DNA from: Algibacter sp. L3A6
GTDB taxonomy: Bacteria > Bacteroidota > Bacteroidia > Flavobacteriales > Flavobacteriaceae
DNA: 64,000 nucleotides
Direction: 5' to 3'
Assembly: GCF_009796825.1 (NCBI RefSeq)
Contig: NZ_CP047030.1
Coordinates: 4,152,501-4,216,500, forward strand
Positions 28,366 through 37,315 of the stretch are shown piece by piece. Position 1 is the stretch's first letter. Every line of letters starts with the position of its first letter. A program made the position numbers and the translations under genes. The notes below the pieces were generated by a model that had not been told where the DNA came from, made no database searches, and was given only the letters and a program-made list of their open reading frames with translations.

Positions 28366-29851
28366 TTAACGTATGTTTTGTCGTGTCTTTATTTTTTCTG
28401 GATTTTCAACTTCATCATTAGTTTCCTTTCGCCACGTTTTTAATGCGTTTTTTAACTCCATTTTTTTGTATTATAACTAGCATCGTTAGCCAAATTAACA
28501 AGCTGATAGGGATCTGTTTTCATGTTATAAAGTTCCTCTTCTGGCCGTCCAGATTCTAGTAACCTTAAAATCTCATACTGCTTTGGATGGCTAAACTTAG
28601 CCTGTATAGTAGCCTCATAACTTCTATTATTCCAACCTTTAACATCACTTAAATCGGCAGGAAGTAAATAATCTTTATTTGGCATTAAGTTTTTAATAAA
28701 TAAAATTCACCATCAAAAACCATACGACTTGGGTAGTGCTCCTTTGGGGTTGGTCCATGAGAATTATGCTCGCCAAAAATATATTTTCTGTTCTGTATTT
28801 TTTTTGCTCTACCAGATAAAATAGGAATTAAAGATTTACCTTGAACAGTCTTGGGTACAGGAATATTTAAAAAGTCTAATATAGTAGGCATAATATCTAC
28901 ATGAGAAACTAACGCCTCAGAGATTTTATTCTTTCTAATATTTGGACCAACAACAGCGAAAGGCACATGTAATCCTTCGGCATAAGCTGAGGCTTTCGCT
29001 CTATGATAAGGTTGACCTTGATCGGAAGTAAAAATAATTAGGGTGTTTTCTAATTTCCCTTTAAATTTTAAAGCCTCTATAATACTTCCCGCACAAGCAT
29101 CGGCTAACTGTATACATCCAAAATATTTACTCAAATCCTCGCGCATTAACGGCGTATCTGATAAATATTCTGGAACAGTAATGATACTTGGGTCTACCAT
29201 ATATTCAGGAAACTCATTCATATGAGTGTCAAAATTTCTATGTGGCGGCGAAATATTTGCTTGAAAAAAAAACAGCTGACTTCCTGCATTATCTATAAAT
29301 TCTGAAATCACCCTTTTATACTCCTCCGGATTATTATGAAGAGGATTCCTATCTGAATATGGAAATTTCCAAGGCGGACTCATATGAAATTTTTGAGTTA
29401 TAGCTGTGAAAAACCCATATTCCTTCAAAACTTCTGGTAAAGTTTTAATGTATTCATGAACACCTACTGCATCAACCGTTGGAGATTCTTTTCCAAAGAA
29501 ACTATCTGGATCACTTAATTTTGGTGTAATGGTATTTCTCCAATGCCCATTTGCATGCGGAAACATACCGGTATTAATAGAACTTCTACTTGGCGAACAA
29601 GATGGTACGCTAGCATAAGAATTAGTGAAACGCATACCTTTTCTTGTAAACTTATCAAAATTAGGTGTTTTAATACCTTTTGTTCCATCTATGGCTGTAT
29701 CATCACCTTGATCATCTAATAAAATAAATACAACGTTTAATGGCTGTGTATCCTCAATTCGTTCTTTTACATCATTTTGACTTTTACAACTTTGAAACAG
29801 CATAGAAGCACTAATGATTAGAAGAGTAAATCGAATTCTAGCAAAAAACAT
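28366..29851 (-). pseudogene. S1-type sulfatase broken by two homopolymer frameshifts
   Basis: A sulfatase reading frame that is continuous only if two single bases are restored. Frame 1 runs from ATG 29851 (lipoprotein signal ending LFQSC, formylglycine Cys85 in CSPSR, FTSDQGQPY) to a TAA at 28685-28687. Frame 2 continues from there (LLPADLSD, EELYNMKTDPYQLVNLAND) to 28452. Frame 3 carries the expected C-terminal tail (ELKNALKTWRKETNDEV) to 28366. Both junctions lie at A-runs, A5 at 28690-28694 and A7 at 28461-28467; adding one A to each gives about 495 residues, a normal length. It may be a real loss-of-function, slippage-tolerant expression, or sequence error. It has its own promoter element and no operon partner. 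Confidence 0.85.
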
Positions 29852-29875
29852 AAAATCACATATTAAATTAGTCCT

Positions 29876-29919
29876 CAAAAATATTAAATATAATCACCTA
29901 ATGTACCCTGCTATATCTG
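29876..29919 (-). promoter_or_regulatory. PUL promoter element for the frameshifted sulfatase
   Basis: On the minus strand: CAGA, then GCAGGGTAC (9-bp spacing), 19 nt, then TATTTTTG. The -7 box overlaps an upstream TTG, which supports the ATG at 29851 as the real start. Confidence 0.65.
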
Positions 29920-29994
29920 CTATACTCCTTTTTTACATCAATGATTTAAAACCATAAAACAAGTAACCGCCTTTCATTTAATATATAAAGGCAA

Positions 29995-30039
29995 CAGGTT
30001 TCAACAGGATACTATTTATTGTATTCTGAGGTATTTTTA
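29995..30039 (+). promoter_or_regulatory. PUL promoter element for the GH78 operon
   Basis: The plus strand reads AACAGG, then AACAGGATAC 10 bp later, 19 nt, then TATTTTTA. It is the clearest direct repeat of the half-site in the window. It should drive the seven-gene operon 30092-41448. Confidence 0.72.
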
Positions 30040-30091
30040 CAAGCCAGTGTAACACCTAAAAATTATTAATCTTTTTTAATAAAGTCAAAAA

Positions 30092-31849
30092 ATGAAAAAA
30101 ACACACGCTATATTATTGGTTTTCCTTTTAAGCCAAACCTTATTTTTCGGGCAACTCCCTCCTATTTTCAACGAAAGTGATGAAGCTAGAGCGAGTCATT
30201 CAAAAATGGTTAAAACCTATTTAACCCCGCAAAAAATCATTTGGCAATCGGATGATACAGATACGTATATCCAAAACGAAGAAACCTTATTAAAAAAAGG
30301 AAACGGCCAAGTAGCTGTGAATGATAAAAATCAATTCAGATTAATAAGCACCGACACTCACAAACCCGGTATTATTTTAGACTACGGGAAAGAAATTCAT
30401 GGTGGTGTAAAAATATCAATGGGCATTAGACCGAGTAAAACACCACTTAAATTAAGATTGCGTTTTGGTGAATCGGTCTCAGAAACCATCTCGGATGTTG
30501 GCGGTGAAAATACAGCAACAAACGAACACTCTTTAAGAGATTTCATTATTGAAGTCCCATGGTTAGGCTCTGTGGAAGTTGGAGAAACTGGGTTTCGTTT
30601 TCTTAGAATTGATTTAGTTGACGCTAATGAAAATGCACCATTAAAAGAAATTGCAGCAGCATTTACATATAGAGACATTCCCTATTTAGGCTCCTTTGAA
30701 AGTAGCGATAAACGTTTAAATGATATTTGGCTAACAGGTGCTTATACTGTGCATTTAAACATGCAAAGTTATTTATGGGACGGTATAAAAAGAGATCGTT
30801 TAGTTTGGGTTGGCGATATGCATCCCGAAGTGATGACGATTAATACTGTTTTTGGAAAAAATAGTATTGTCCCTAAAAGTTTAGATTTGGCTAGAGACCA
30901 ACACCCGTTACCACAATGGATGAACACGATTAGTTCGTATTCAATGTGGTGGTTATTAATTCATAAAAACTGGTACGATTATCATGGTGATTTACCATAC
31001 TTAAAAGAACAAGAAACCTATATGATTGCTTTGCTAGATCAGTTAAGCACTTTTATAGATAACGACAATAAAGAGGTTTTAAACGGAATGCGTTTTTTAG
31101 ATTGGCCAACAAGTACAGACCCTAAAGCTATTCATGCAGGCTTACAAGCTATGATGATTATGACTTTTGAAGCTGGTTCGGACATTATGGGAGAATTTAA
31201 CAGACCCGATCTTCAGAAAAAATATCTAAAAACATCTAAAAATTTAAAGAAACATACTCCAGAAGGCAACACAACAAAACAAGCAGCCTCCTTAATGGTA
31301 TTGGCAGATATAGCAAAAGCAAAAACGACAAATACTGAAATATTAAAAAAAGATGGTGTTGAAAATATGTCAACGTTTTATGGCTATTATATTTTAGAAG
31401 CTATGGCCAAAGCCGATGATTACAACGGGGCTATAAATGTTATTAAAGACTATTGGGGTGGCATGTTAGATTTAGGTGCTACAACGTTTTGGGAAGATTT
31501 TAATATTACAGAAGGTAAAATTAGCGGAAGAATTGACGAAGTTCCCACTGAAAACAAAAGTGATATTCATAAAGATTTTGGAGCCTTTTGTTATGTAGGA
31601 TTAAGGCATAGTTTATGCCATGGTTGGGCAAGCGGACCAACATCTTGGTTAACACAGCATGTATTAGGCGTAAATGTTTTAGATGGCGGAAATACTATAA
31701 AACTAGAACCACACCTTGGCGAGTTAGAATTTGTTAACGGTACGTTTCCAACAAAATTTGGAGTATTAAAAGTCGGTCATAAAAAAGAATCTAACGGTAA
31801 AACAACAACATCTATAGAGGCTCCAAAAGGGTTAAAAGTAATTCAATAA
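30092..31849 (+). CDS. GH78-like alpha-L-rhamnosidase
   Basis: A 585-residue exported enzyme predicted to remove alpha-linked L-rhamnose. The signal peptide ends near residue 21 (LFFGQ). An N-terminal galactose-binding-like sandwich (about 50-205, with LDYGKEIHGGVKI and TGFRFLRIDLVDAN) precedes the six-hairpin catalytic barrel (SSDKRLNDIWLTGAYTVHLN, YLWDGIKRDRLVWVGDMHPE). The barrel has an acidic WEDFNI segment and the late SLCHGWASGPTSWLTQHVLG block of the family. It is shorter than multidomain GH78 enzymes but the core is complete. First gene of its operon; the next sulfatase starts 4 bp after its stop. Confidence 0.88.
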   Translation: MKKTHAILLVFLLSQTLFFGQLPPIFNESDEARASHSKMVKTYLTPQKIIWQSDDTDTYIQNEETLLKKGNGQVAVNDKNQFRLISTDTHKPGIILDYGKEIHGGVKISMGIRPSKTPLKLRLRFGESVSETISDVGGENTATNEHSLRDFIIEVPWLGSVEVGETGFRFLRIDLVDANENAPLKEIAAAFTYRDIPYLGSFESSDKRLNDIWLTGAYTVHLNMQSYLWDGIKRDRLVWVGDMHPEVMTINTVFGKNSIVPKSLDLARDQHPLPQWMNTISSYSMWWLLIHKNWYDYHGDLPYLKEQETYMIALLDQLSTFIDNDNKEVLNGMRFLDWPTSTDPKAIHAGLQAMMIMTFEAGSDIMGEFNRPDLQKKYLKTSKNLKKHTPEGNTTKQAASLMVLADIAKAKTTNTEILKKDGVENMSTFYGYYILEAMAKADDYNGAINVIKDYWGGMLDLGATTFWEDFNITEGKISGRIDEVPTENKSDIHKDFGAFCYVGLRHSLCHGWASGPTSWLTQHVLGVNVLDGGNTIKLEPHLGELEFVNGTFPTKFGVLKVGHKKESNGKTTTSIEAPKGLKVIQ

Positions 31850-31853
31850 ATTC

Positions 31854-33374
31854 ATGATAAAAACATTAAAAACCTTTGGTTTAGCAACGCTTCTTACAAG
31901 CGTGCTTGCATGTGGTTCTCACACAAAAAAAGAGATAAAAACAGTAAAACAACCTAATATTATTTTCTTCTTAGTTGATGATATGGGTTGGATGGATACC
32001 AGTATAAACGGAAGTGAATACTACGAAACCCCTAACATTGAGCGGTTAGCAAAAATGGGAATGAAATTTACCCATGCCTATGCAGCTAACCCGCTATGCT
32101 CGCCAACCAGATCTAGTATTTTAACAGGTCAAGACCCTGCAAGAGTTCGTATTACTATGCCTGGAGGCCATTTACCTCCAAACCCAAATCAAGATTTAAG
32201 TGCAAAAAAAGGAGCGCCTTGGCAAAAAATGGCAACACCAGATTCAAGAACCTTTCTTACTACAAATCAATTTACTATTGCCGAAGCCTTAAAAGAAAAT
32301 GGATACACAACGGCTCATATTGGTAAATGGCATTTAGGTCAAAAAGGCTATTGGCCAGAAGATCATGGATTTGACATTAATATTGGCGGCCAACAACATC
32401 CAGGACCTCCAAGTTATTTTTCGCCTTATAAAATACCGAATTTACCAAACGGAGAAAAGCACGAATACATAACAGATAGAGTTACAAAAGAAGCAGTAAA
32501 TTTTCTTGACAATCAGACAAAAGACAAACCCTTTTTCTTAAACGTATGGCAATATGGTGTCCACGCCCCTTATCAAGCACCAAAAGAATTAATTGCCAAA
32601 TATGCGGCTAAAAAAGATCCTCGTGGCAAACAAAACAGCCCAATTATGGGAGGTATGATGGAGAAAGTAGATGAGAGTTTAGGTGCCATCTTGGATAAAT
32701 TAGAAGCTCTTGATATTATGGAAGATACGGTTATCGTTTTCTATTCTGATAACGGTGGAAACATGTACGACGTGGTTAATGGAGATTTTCCAACCAACAA
32801 CTACCCTTTAAGTTTTGGTAAAGGAAATATCTATGAAGGCGGTATTAGAGTGCCTTGTATTGTATCTTGGAAAGGTAAAATTAAACCACATTCTACTTCA
32901 GATGAAATCATTCAAAGTACCGACTTTTATCCAACCCTATTAGATATCACAAATACAAAGCAAAACCCAGAGCAAAAACTAGATGGTATATCGTTAAGTG
33001 ACTTACTAACTAAACAAAAACCACTAAACAGAAAAGCGGTATTTTCTCACTTTCCACATTATGTTCCCGCCACAGGCAACTATCCTACAACAGCAGTATG
33101 GCACGAAGATTATAAATTACTAAAAGTGTATGGTGAAGGACCTAACAGAACTCCCGAATATAAATTATTCAACTTAAAAGAAGATATTTCTGAAAGCATT
33201 AACATTGCGGCAAATGAAGAAAAACTAGTTCAGAGCATGACAAAAATGCTCGAGAATTATCTTAACGATATTGATGCTCTAGTTCCTGTAAAAAATCCTA
33301 ATTATAAAAAAGGAAGTAAATCAAAATTTGGAATACCCCCAATATTTCCTATTAAAAACTATCCAAGCTACTAA
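31854..33374 (+). CDS. S1-type sulfatase lipoprotein
   Basis: A 506-residue sulfatase with a lipoprotein signal (LLTSVLACGS, Cys20). The formylglycine Cys is C82 in CSPTR; FFLVDDMGWMD, HIGKWHLGQ and YSDNGGNMY are intact. It is a paralogue of 20123-21652, with common insertions around PGGHLPPNP and GGQQHPGPPSYF. It follows the GH78 gene by 4 bp, so translation is probably coupled; this suggests desulfation works alongside rhamnose removal. Confidence 0.94.
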   Translation: MIKTLKTFGLATLLTSVLACGSHTKKEIKTVKQPNIIFFLVDDMGWMDTSINGSEYYETPNIERLAKMGMKFTHAYAANPLCSPTRSSILTGQDPARVRITMPGGHLPPNPNQDLSAKKGAPWQKMATPDSRTFLTTNQFTIAEALKENGYTTAHIGKWHLGQKGYWPEDHGFDINIGGQQHPGPPSYFSPYKIPNLPNGEKHEYITDRVTKEAVNFLDNQTKDKPFFLNVWQYGVHAPYQAPKELIAKYAAKKDPRGKQNSPIMGGMMEKVDESLGAILDKLEALDIMEDTVIVFYSDNGGNMYDVVNGDFPTNNYPLSFGKGNIYEGGIRVPCIVSWKGKIKPHSTSDEIIQSTDFYPTLLDITNTKQNPEQKLDGISLSDLLTKQKPLNRKAVFSHFPHYVPATGNYPTTAVWHEDYKLLKVYGEGPNRTPEYKLFNLKEDISESINIAANEEKLVQSMTKMLENYLNDIDALVPVKNPNYKKGSKSKFGIPPIFPIKNYPSY

Positions 33375-33388
33375 AAAATAAAAAACTT

Positions 33389-34723
33389 ATGAAAACTGTT
33401 TTTCAAATATTATTACTCTCTTTTATTGTTCTTATAAATTGTGAAAAAGCATATTCTCAGAATCCAATTATAAGAGGCTATGCAGATCCCGCCATGAAAG
33501 TTCATGATGGAAAAATGTATATGGCTATTGGCAAAGACGATGCTATTGGAAACAAAGGATTTAAAATGACCTATTGGACTATTATTTCATCTACCGATTT
33601 ACGAGATTGGAAAGTTGAAGCACATATAGATCCAAAAGACACTTATTTAGGTGAAGCTAGCACAAGATGTTGGGCCGCAGATCTTGCTTTTAAAAATGAT
33701 AAAGTGTATTTCTACTTTTCTAACGCTGGCGAAGAAACAGGTTTATTGGTTGCAGATACTCCACAAGGACCTTACGTAGATATTTACAACAAAGCCTTTT
33801 TACCAAAAGGAATGTCTGAAAATTACGAATATGACCCAACCACTTTTACAGATGACGATGGGAGACACTATCTGATATACGGTAGAAATGGGTTCTTTCA
33901 AAACAACATGCTGTATTACCAACTTATTGAATTAAACGATGATATGGTCTCACTAAAAGGAGAACCAATTTCGTTAAAAACCGATACCGAATTTGGTTTT
34001 GGAGAAAAAGGGAGAGCTAGAGATCATCAATATTTTCATAAATATGGAGACACGTATTATTTAAGCTGTGCAGGAATTTATAGAACGTCCAAAAACATAG
34101 AAGGACCTTACGTTAATGAAAGAAGTACTGGACAACCCAAAGGACACGCTAGTTTTGCAAATTACAATGGGCAAAGTTACCATGCTTGGGAATTTACATG
34201 CGCTCCTTATGACAATAGAGCATATAGGCAAGTTATGATGACTTATTTACATTATAAAGATAATGGTGATATGATTAGCGACCCCAATTTTATAGAAACA
34301 GGTAAATATTATGAAACTGGTGTTGGAAGCTATAGTGCATTATGGGATACTATCGAGGCTGAATGGTTTTTTAAAAAGTCTGAAGGCATTCAGAAAAAAG
34401 AAGGACAAGATGGTTTTGTTTTGACAAATATTCAAAATAACGACTATGTAAACTTTCCAAGTATCATAAAAATGGATGCTAATACTTCTATTAATTTTGA
34501 GGTGGCTTCAAAAGTTGATAATGCAACCATAGAAATTCGATTAGATAGTCCAACAGGAGAATTATTAGGCACCTGTAACATACCAAATACAGGCAGTTGG
34601 GACAGTTACAAAACCGTATCTACTACATTAAAAAACAAAAAGAAAACTCATAATCTATATTTCGTATTTAAAGGTAATAAAGGCGAGGTTGTTCACCTTA
34701 ACGCTTTTAACTTCAGTAAATAA
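33389..34723 (+). CDS. GH43-family glycosidase with C-terminal CBM6-like domain
   Basis: A 444-residue exported protein (signal ends near EKAYSQ). The five-bladed propeller of GH43 shows in RGYADPAMKVHDGKMYM (catalytic base Asp), CWAADLAFKNDKVYFYFS (middle Asp), EYDPTTFTDDDGRHYLIYG and FGFGEKGRARDHQYF (possible general acid Glu). Residues about 330-444 form a jelly-roll resembling CBM6 (NDYVNFPSI, ATIEIRLDSPTGELLGTCNI). GH43 enzymes act on xylose- or arabinose-containing glycans; exact specificity is not predictable. Its start lies 14 bp after the sulfatase before it. Confidence 0.88.
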   Translation: MKTVFQILLLSFIVLINCEKAYSQNPIIRGYADPAMKVHDGKMYMAIGKDDAIGNKGFKMTYWTIISSTDLRDWKVEAHIDPKDTYLGEASTRCWAADLAFKNDKVYFYFSNAGEETGLLVADTPQGPYVDIYNKAFLPKGMSENYEYDPTTFTDDDGRHYLIYGRNGFFQNNMLYYQLIELNDDMVSLKGEPISLKTDTEFGFGEKGRARDHQYFHKYGDTYYLSCAGIYRTSKNIEGPYVNERSTGQPKGHASFANYNGQSYHAWEFTCAPYDNRAYRQVMMTYLHYKDNGDMISDPNFIETGKYYETGVGSYSALWDTIEAEWFFKKSEGIQKKEGQDGFVLTNIQNNDYVNFPSIIKMDANTSINFEVASKVDNATIEIRLDSPTGELLGTCNIPNTGSWDSYKTVSTTLKNKKKTHNLYFVFKGNKGEVVHLNAFNFSK

Positions 34724-34735
34724 ACGCATCTAAAA

Positions 34736-36193
34736 ATGAAAAAACACATTCTATTAATACTAATTGCATCCCTTTTTTTTAGCTGCAAAACGATGCAATC
34801 ACAAAGTAAAAACCCAACTAAACCAAATGTCATCATTGTATTTATAGATGATGAAGGTTATGGCGATGTTGGTGTCTATGGAGCTACTGGTTTTCAAACG
34901 CCACATATTGATAAAATGGCAAGCGAAGGCATGCGCTTTACTAATTTTTACGCAGCGCAACCCGTATGCAGTGCATCTAGAGCTGGAATCATGACTGGAT
35001 GCTACCCAAATAGAGTTGGCATTAACGGCGCCTTATTTCCATTTCACAACACGGGATTGAACTCAGATGAGTACACTATTGCTGAAATGTTTAAAGATCA
35101 AGGTTATGCAACAGCTTGTGTTGGTAAATGGCATTTAGGATGGCAGAAAGAATTTTTGCCATTACAACATGGTTTCGATGAATTTATTGGATTGCCTTAC
35201 TCAAATGATATATGGCCCTATAGTAGCCAGACAGGAGAAAGACTTCCTAAAGACAAAGGACGTGGTAAGCTTCCAGACTTGCCTTTAATTGAAGGCAATA
35301 AAACAGTTAGTTATATTACCAGTTTTGAAGATCAAGATAACTTGACCACGATGTACACTGAAAAATCTGTAGAATTTATAAATAAAAATGCAGATAAGCC
35401 TTTCTTTTTATACCTACCACATAGCATGGGACATATTCCTTTAGGAGTCTCTGACAAGTTTAAAGGAAAAAGTGAACAAGGTATGTATGGCGATGTCATG
35501 ATGGAAATTGATTGGTCTGTTGGGGAGATTACAAAAGCCTTAAAAAAGAATAATATTGAGGATAACACCATTGTTATTTTCACTTCAGACAATGGTCCAT
35601 GGCTTAGTTTTGGAAACCATGCAGGTTCATCTGGTGGTTTAAAAGAAGGTAAACTAAGTAGTTGGGAAGGCGGACAGCGTGTACCATTCATCATCCGATA
35701 TCCAAATAAAATCTCAGCAGGAACGGTTTGTAATAAATTAGGTTGTGCTATTGACTTACTTCCTACTCTAGCGGCAATGTCAAAAGGAAAATTATCTAAA
35801 AATAAAATTGATGGTGTTGATATTAGTTCCCTTTTTATAGGTGATTTCACATCTGATCCACGAGAAACCATTTTATACTACTACGGAAAAAACAACCTAA
35901 ACGGTGTTAGAAAAGGAAACTGGAAACTCATATTACCTCATACCTACAAAAGCTATCAAAATGAAATAGGAAACGATAGAAAAAATGGTAAAAGGAAAAA
36001 AATAGTCATTACAGAACCTCATCTATTCGACATGACTCGTGATCCTGGGGAACAATACAACGTGATTGCAACCTATCCAGAAAAAGTAAAAGAACTAATG
36101 GAAGTAGTTGAAGAAGCTAGGAAAGAATTAGGAGACTTAAATGTAGGAATTGCTAAAGGAACTGGGAACAGAAAACCTGGTATTGTAAAGTAA
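34736..36193 (+). CDS. S1-type sulfatase lipoprotein
   Basis: A 485-residue sulfatase with a lipoprotein signal (ASLFFSCKT, Cys17). The formylglycine Cys is C78 in CSASR, where Ala takes the third position, an accepted variant of the C-x-P/A-x-R core. VFIDDEGYGDV, CVGKWHLGW and FTSDNGPWLSFG are intact. The protein resembles arylsulfatase A-type enzymes of marine Bacteroidetes. It lies 12 bp past the GH43 gene in the GH78 operon. Confidence 0.94.
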   Translation: MKKHILLILIASLFFSCKTMQSQSKNPTKPNVIIVFIDDEGYGDVGVYGATGFQTPHIDKMASEGMRFTNFYAAQPVCSASRAGIMTGCYPNRVGINGALFPFHNTGLNSDEYTIAEMFKDQGYATACVGKWHLGWQKEFLPLQHGFDEFIGLPYSNDIWPYSSQTGERLPKDKGRGKLPDLPLIEGNKTVSYITSFEDQDNLTTMYTEKSVEFINKNADKPFFLYLPHSMGHIPLGVSDKFKGKSEQGMYGDVMMEIDWSVGEITKALKKNNIEDNTIVIFTSDNGPWLSFGNHAGSSGGLKEGKLSSWEGGQRVPFIIRYPNKISAGTVCNKLGCAIDLLPTLAAMSKGKLSKNKIDGVDISSLFIGDFTSDPRETILYYYGKNNLNGVRKGNWKLILPHTYKSYQNEIGNDRKNGKRKKIVITEPHLFDMTRDPGEQYNVIATYPEKVKELMEVVEEARKELGDLNVGIAKGTGNRKPGIVK

Positions 36194-36228
36194 CCCACTC
36201 TACAAAGCTCTACTCCTAACAAAATCCT

Positions 36229-36257
36229 ATATCCTATTAAAAATAGGATATAATTTT
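36229..36257 (+). other. Intra-operon hairpin
   Basis: A perfect 9-bp stem (ATATCCTAT / ATAGGATAT) with a 5-nt loop is followed by AATTTTG between the sulfatase and the unknown gene. It is A/T-rich and may be a weak attenuator or an mRNA-processing site. Confidence 0.4.
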
Positions 36258-36270
36258 GAACTTAAGAAAC

Positions 36271-37296
36271 ATGAACATCTACAAAAAAAACTATCTAATA
36301 CTTATTATTTTATTGACAACAAGTAATACTTATTCTCAATACCAAGTCTGGATGGGAACTACCTGTACTCCACAGAATGCATTGTACAAAAATAAAACTT
36401 GGAAAAATACAGCAAAACTAGTTGAAGGTTTAAATATTAACAAAACTCCTGTAAAACCTTTAAAGGGAACACCTAGCGAAGGAGAAAAATCTTTATCCTT
36501 ACAAGAATTTAATAGTGTTATCACCCTATTCAAAAAAGGATCTAAAAATGGATTTGTAGAAATAGCTAGAACATTTTTTGAAAACGATGCCTATCCAAAT
36601 AGACCAGATTTGATAACGCTTCTAGAAAAGAAATTTAAACGTATTGATGCTGGAGGATATGATGTAAAAGGAATTATGTTTTTTGATAATTATATCGGAA
36701 GTAACGCTAAATCATCAAAAGGAGTAGTCTACGCTTGGACAGAGGCAGAAGTTCAAAAAATGAGAGATTGGCTAGATGAAAATCGTCCAGGAACAAGGCT
36801 TTATTGGAACGCAAGAAACAATTCCATAACCAATCGTAACTGGTGTGAAAACCCTTTAGTTGATGATATTGTAATGGAGGCAAAACCTGAATTGTGGTAT
36901 AAAAATGCAGGATCAAGACAAACCTTATTAAAATGGCTTTGGACAAACCCAACGACTGTAAATAAACGTATTATTTTACAAACTCCAGTAAATACAATGA
37001 CAGCTCCTTATGGAAATCCAAATGGGTTGCAGCAATTTAGAGAATTTGTAAGATGGCTTGGAGTAGATTTGATGGATTTTGAATTCATGAGAAGTAAAAG
37101 ACTTATTATTATGCCAGTAACCTATAACAATGCTTTCACGTTCTACCCAGAAACAATCAACAATGGGAAAACTTATGCGAATACAATGACAGGAATTGCA
37201 TTATCACTTATCGAGCAAAGAAAACTATTTCAAGGAATAGATACTAAACCAACAAAAGAAGACGCCTACAATATAAGTAGAGCAACATCAAAATAA
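36271..37296 (+). CDS. Secreted protein of unknown family, possible TIM-barrel glycosidase
   Basis: A 341-residue exported protein; ATG 36271 (MNIYKKNYLILIILLTTSNTYS) is preferred over an upstream TTG at 36256. I do not recognise the family. Regularly spaced strand-like blocks ending in acidic or aromatic residues (GIMFFDNYIGS, TRLYWNARNNS, DDIVMEAKPELWY, KRIILQTPVN, VDLMDFEFMRS, LIIMPVTYNN) look like an eight-stranded alpha/beta barrel. Glu residues in VMEAKPE and DFEF are candidate catalytic acids. It sits between a sulfatase and a GH3 enzyme in the GH78 operon, which argues for a glycan-active role. Function is a hypothesis only. Confidence 0.7.
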   Translation: MNIYKKNYLILIILLTTSNTYSQYQVWMGTTCTPQNALYKNKTWKNTAKLVEGLNINKTPVKPLKGTPSEGEKSLSLQEFNSVITLFKKGSKNGFVEIARTFFENDAYPNRPDLITLLEKKFKRIDAGGYDVKGIMFFDNYIGSNAKSSKGVVYAWTEAEVQKMRDWLDENRPGTRLYWNARNNSITNRNWCENPLVDDIVMEAKPELWYKNAGSRQTLLKWLWTNPTTVNKRIILQTPVNTMTAPYGNPNGLQQFREFVRWLGVDLMDFEFMRSKRLIIMPVTYNNAFTFYPETINNGKTYANTMTGIALSLIEQRKLFQGIDTKPTKEDAYNISRATSK

Positions 37297-37315
37297 CATA
37301 TTTTAAAAAAACAGT

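Noticed and set aside
28215..28421. Plus-strand ORF of 68 codons upstream of susC2
   Set aside because: It is antisense to the tail of the frameshifted sulfatase and has no recognisable features.
28681..28700. Programmed -1 frameshift in the split sulfatase
   Set aside because: The A5 run is not a full X-XXY-YYZ slippery heptamer, and a second break of the same kind lies further on; mutation or sequence error is simpler.
35332..35871. Minus-strand ORF of 179 codons
   Set aside because: It is a shadow of the sulfatase at 34736-36193, whose catalytic motifs occupy the other strand.
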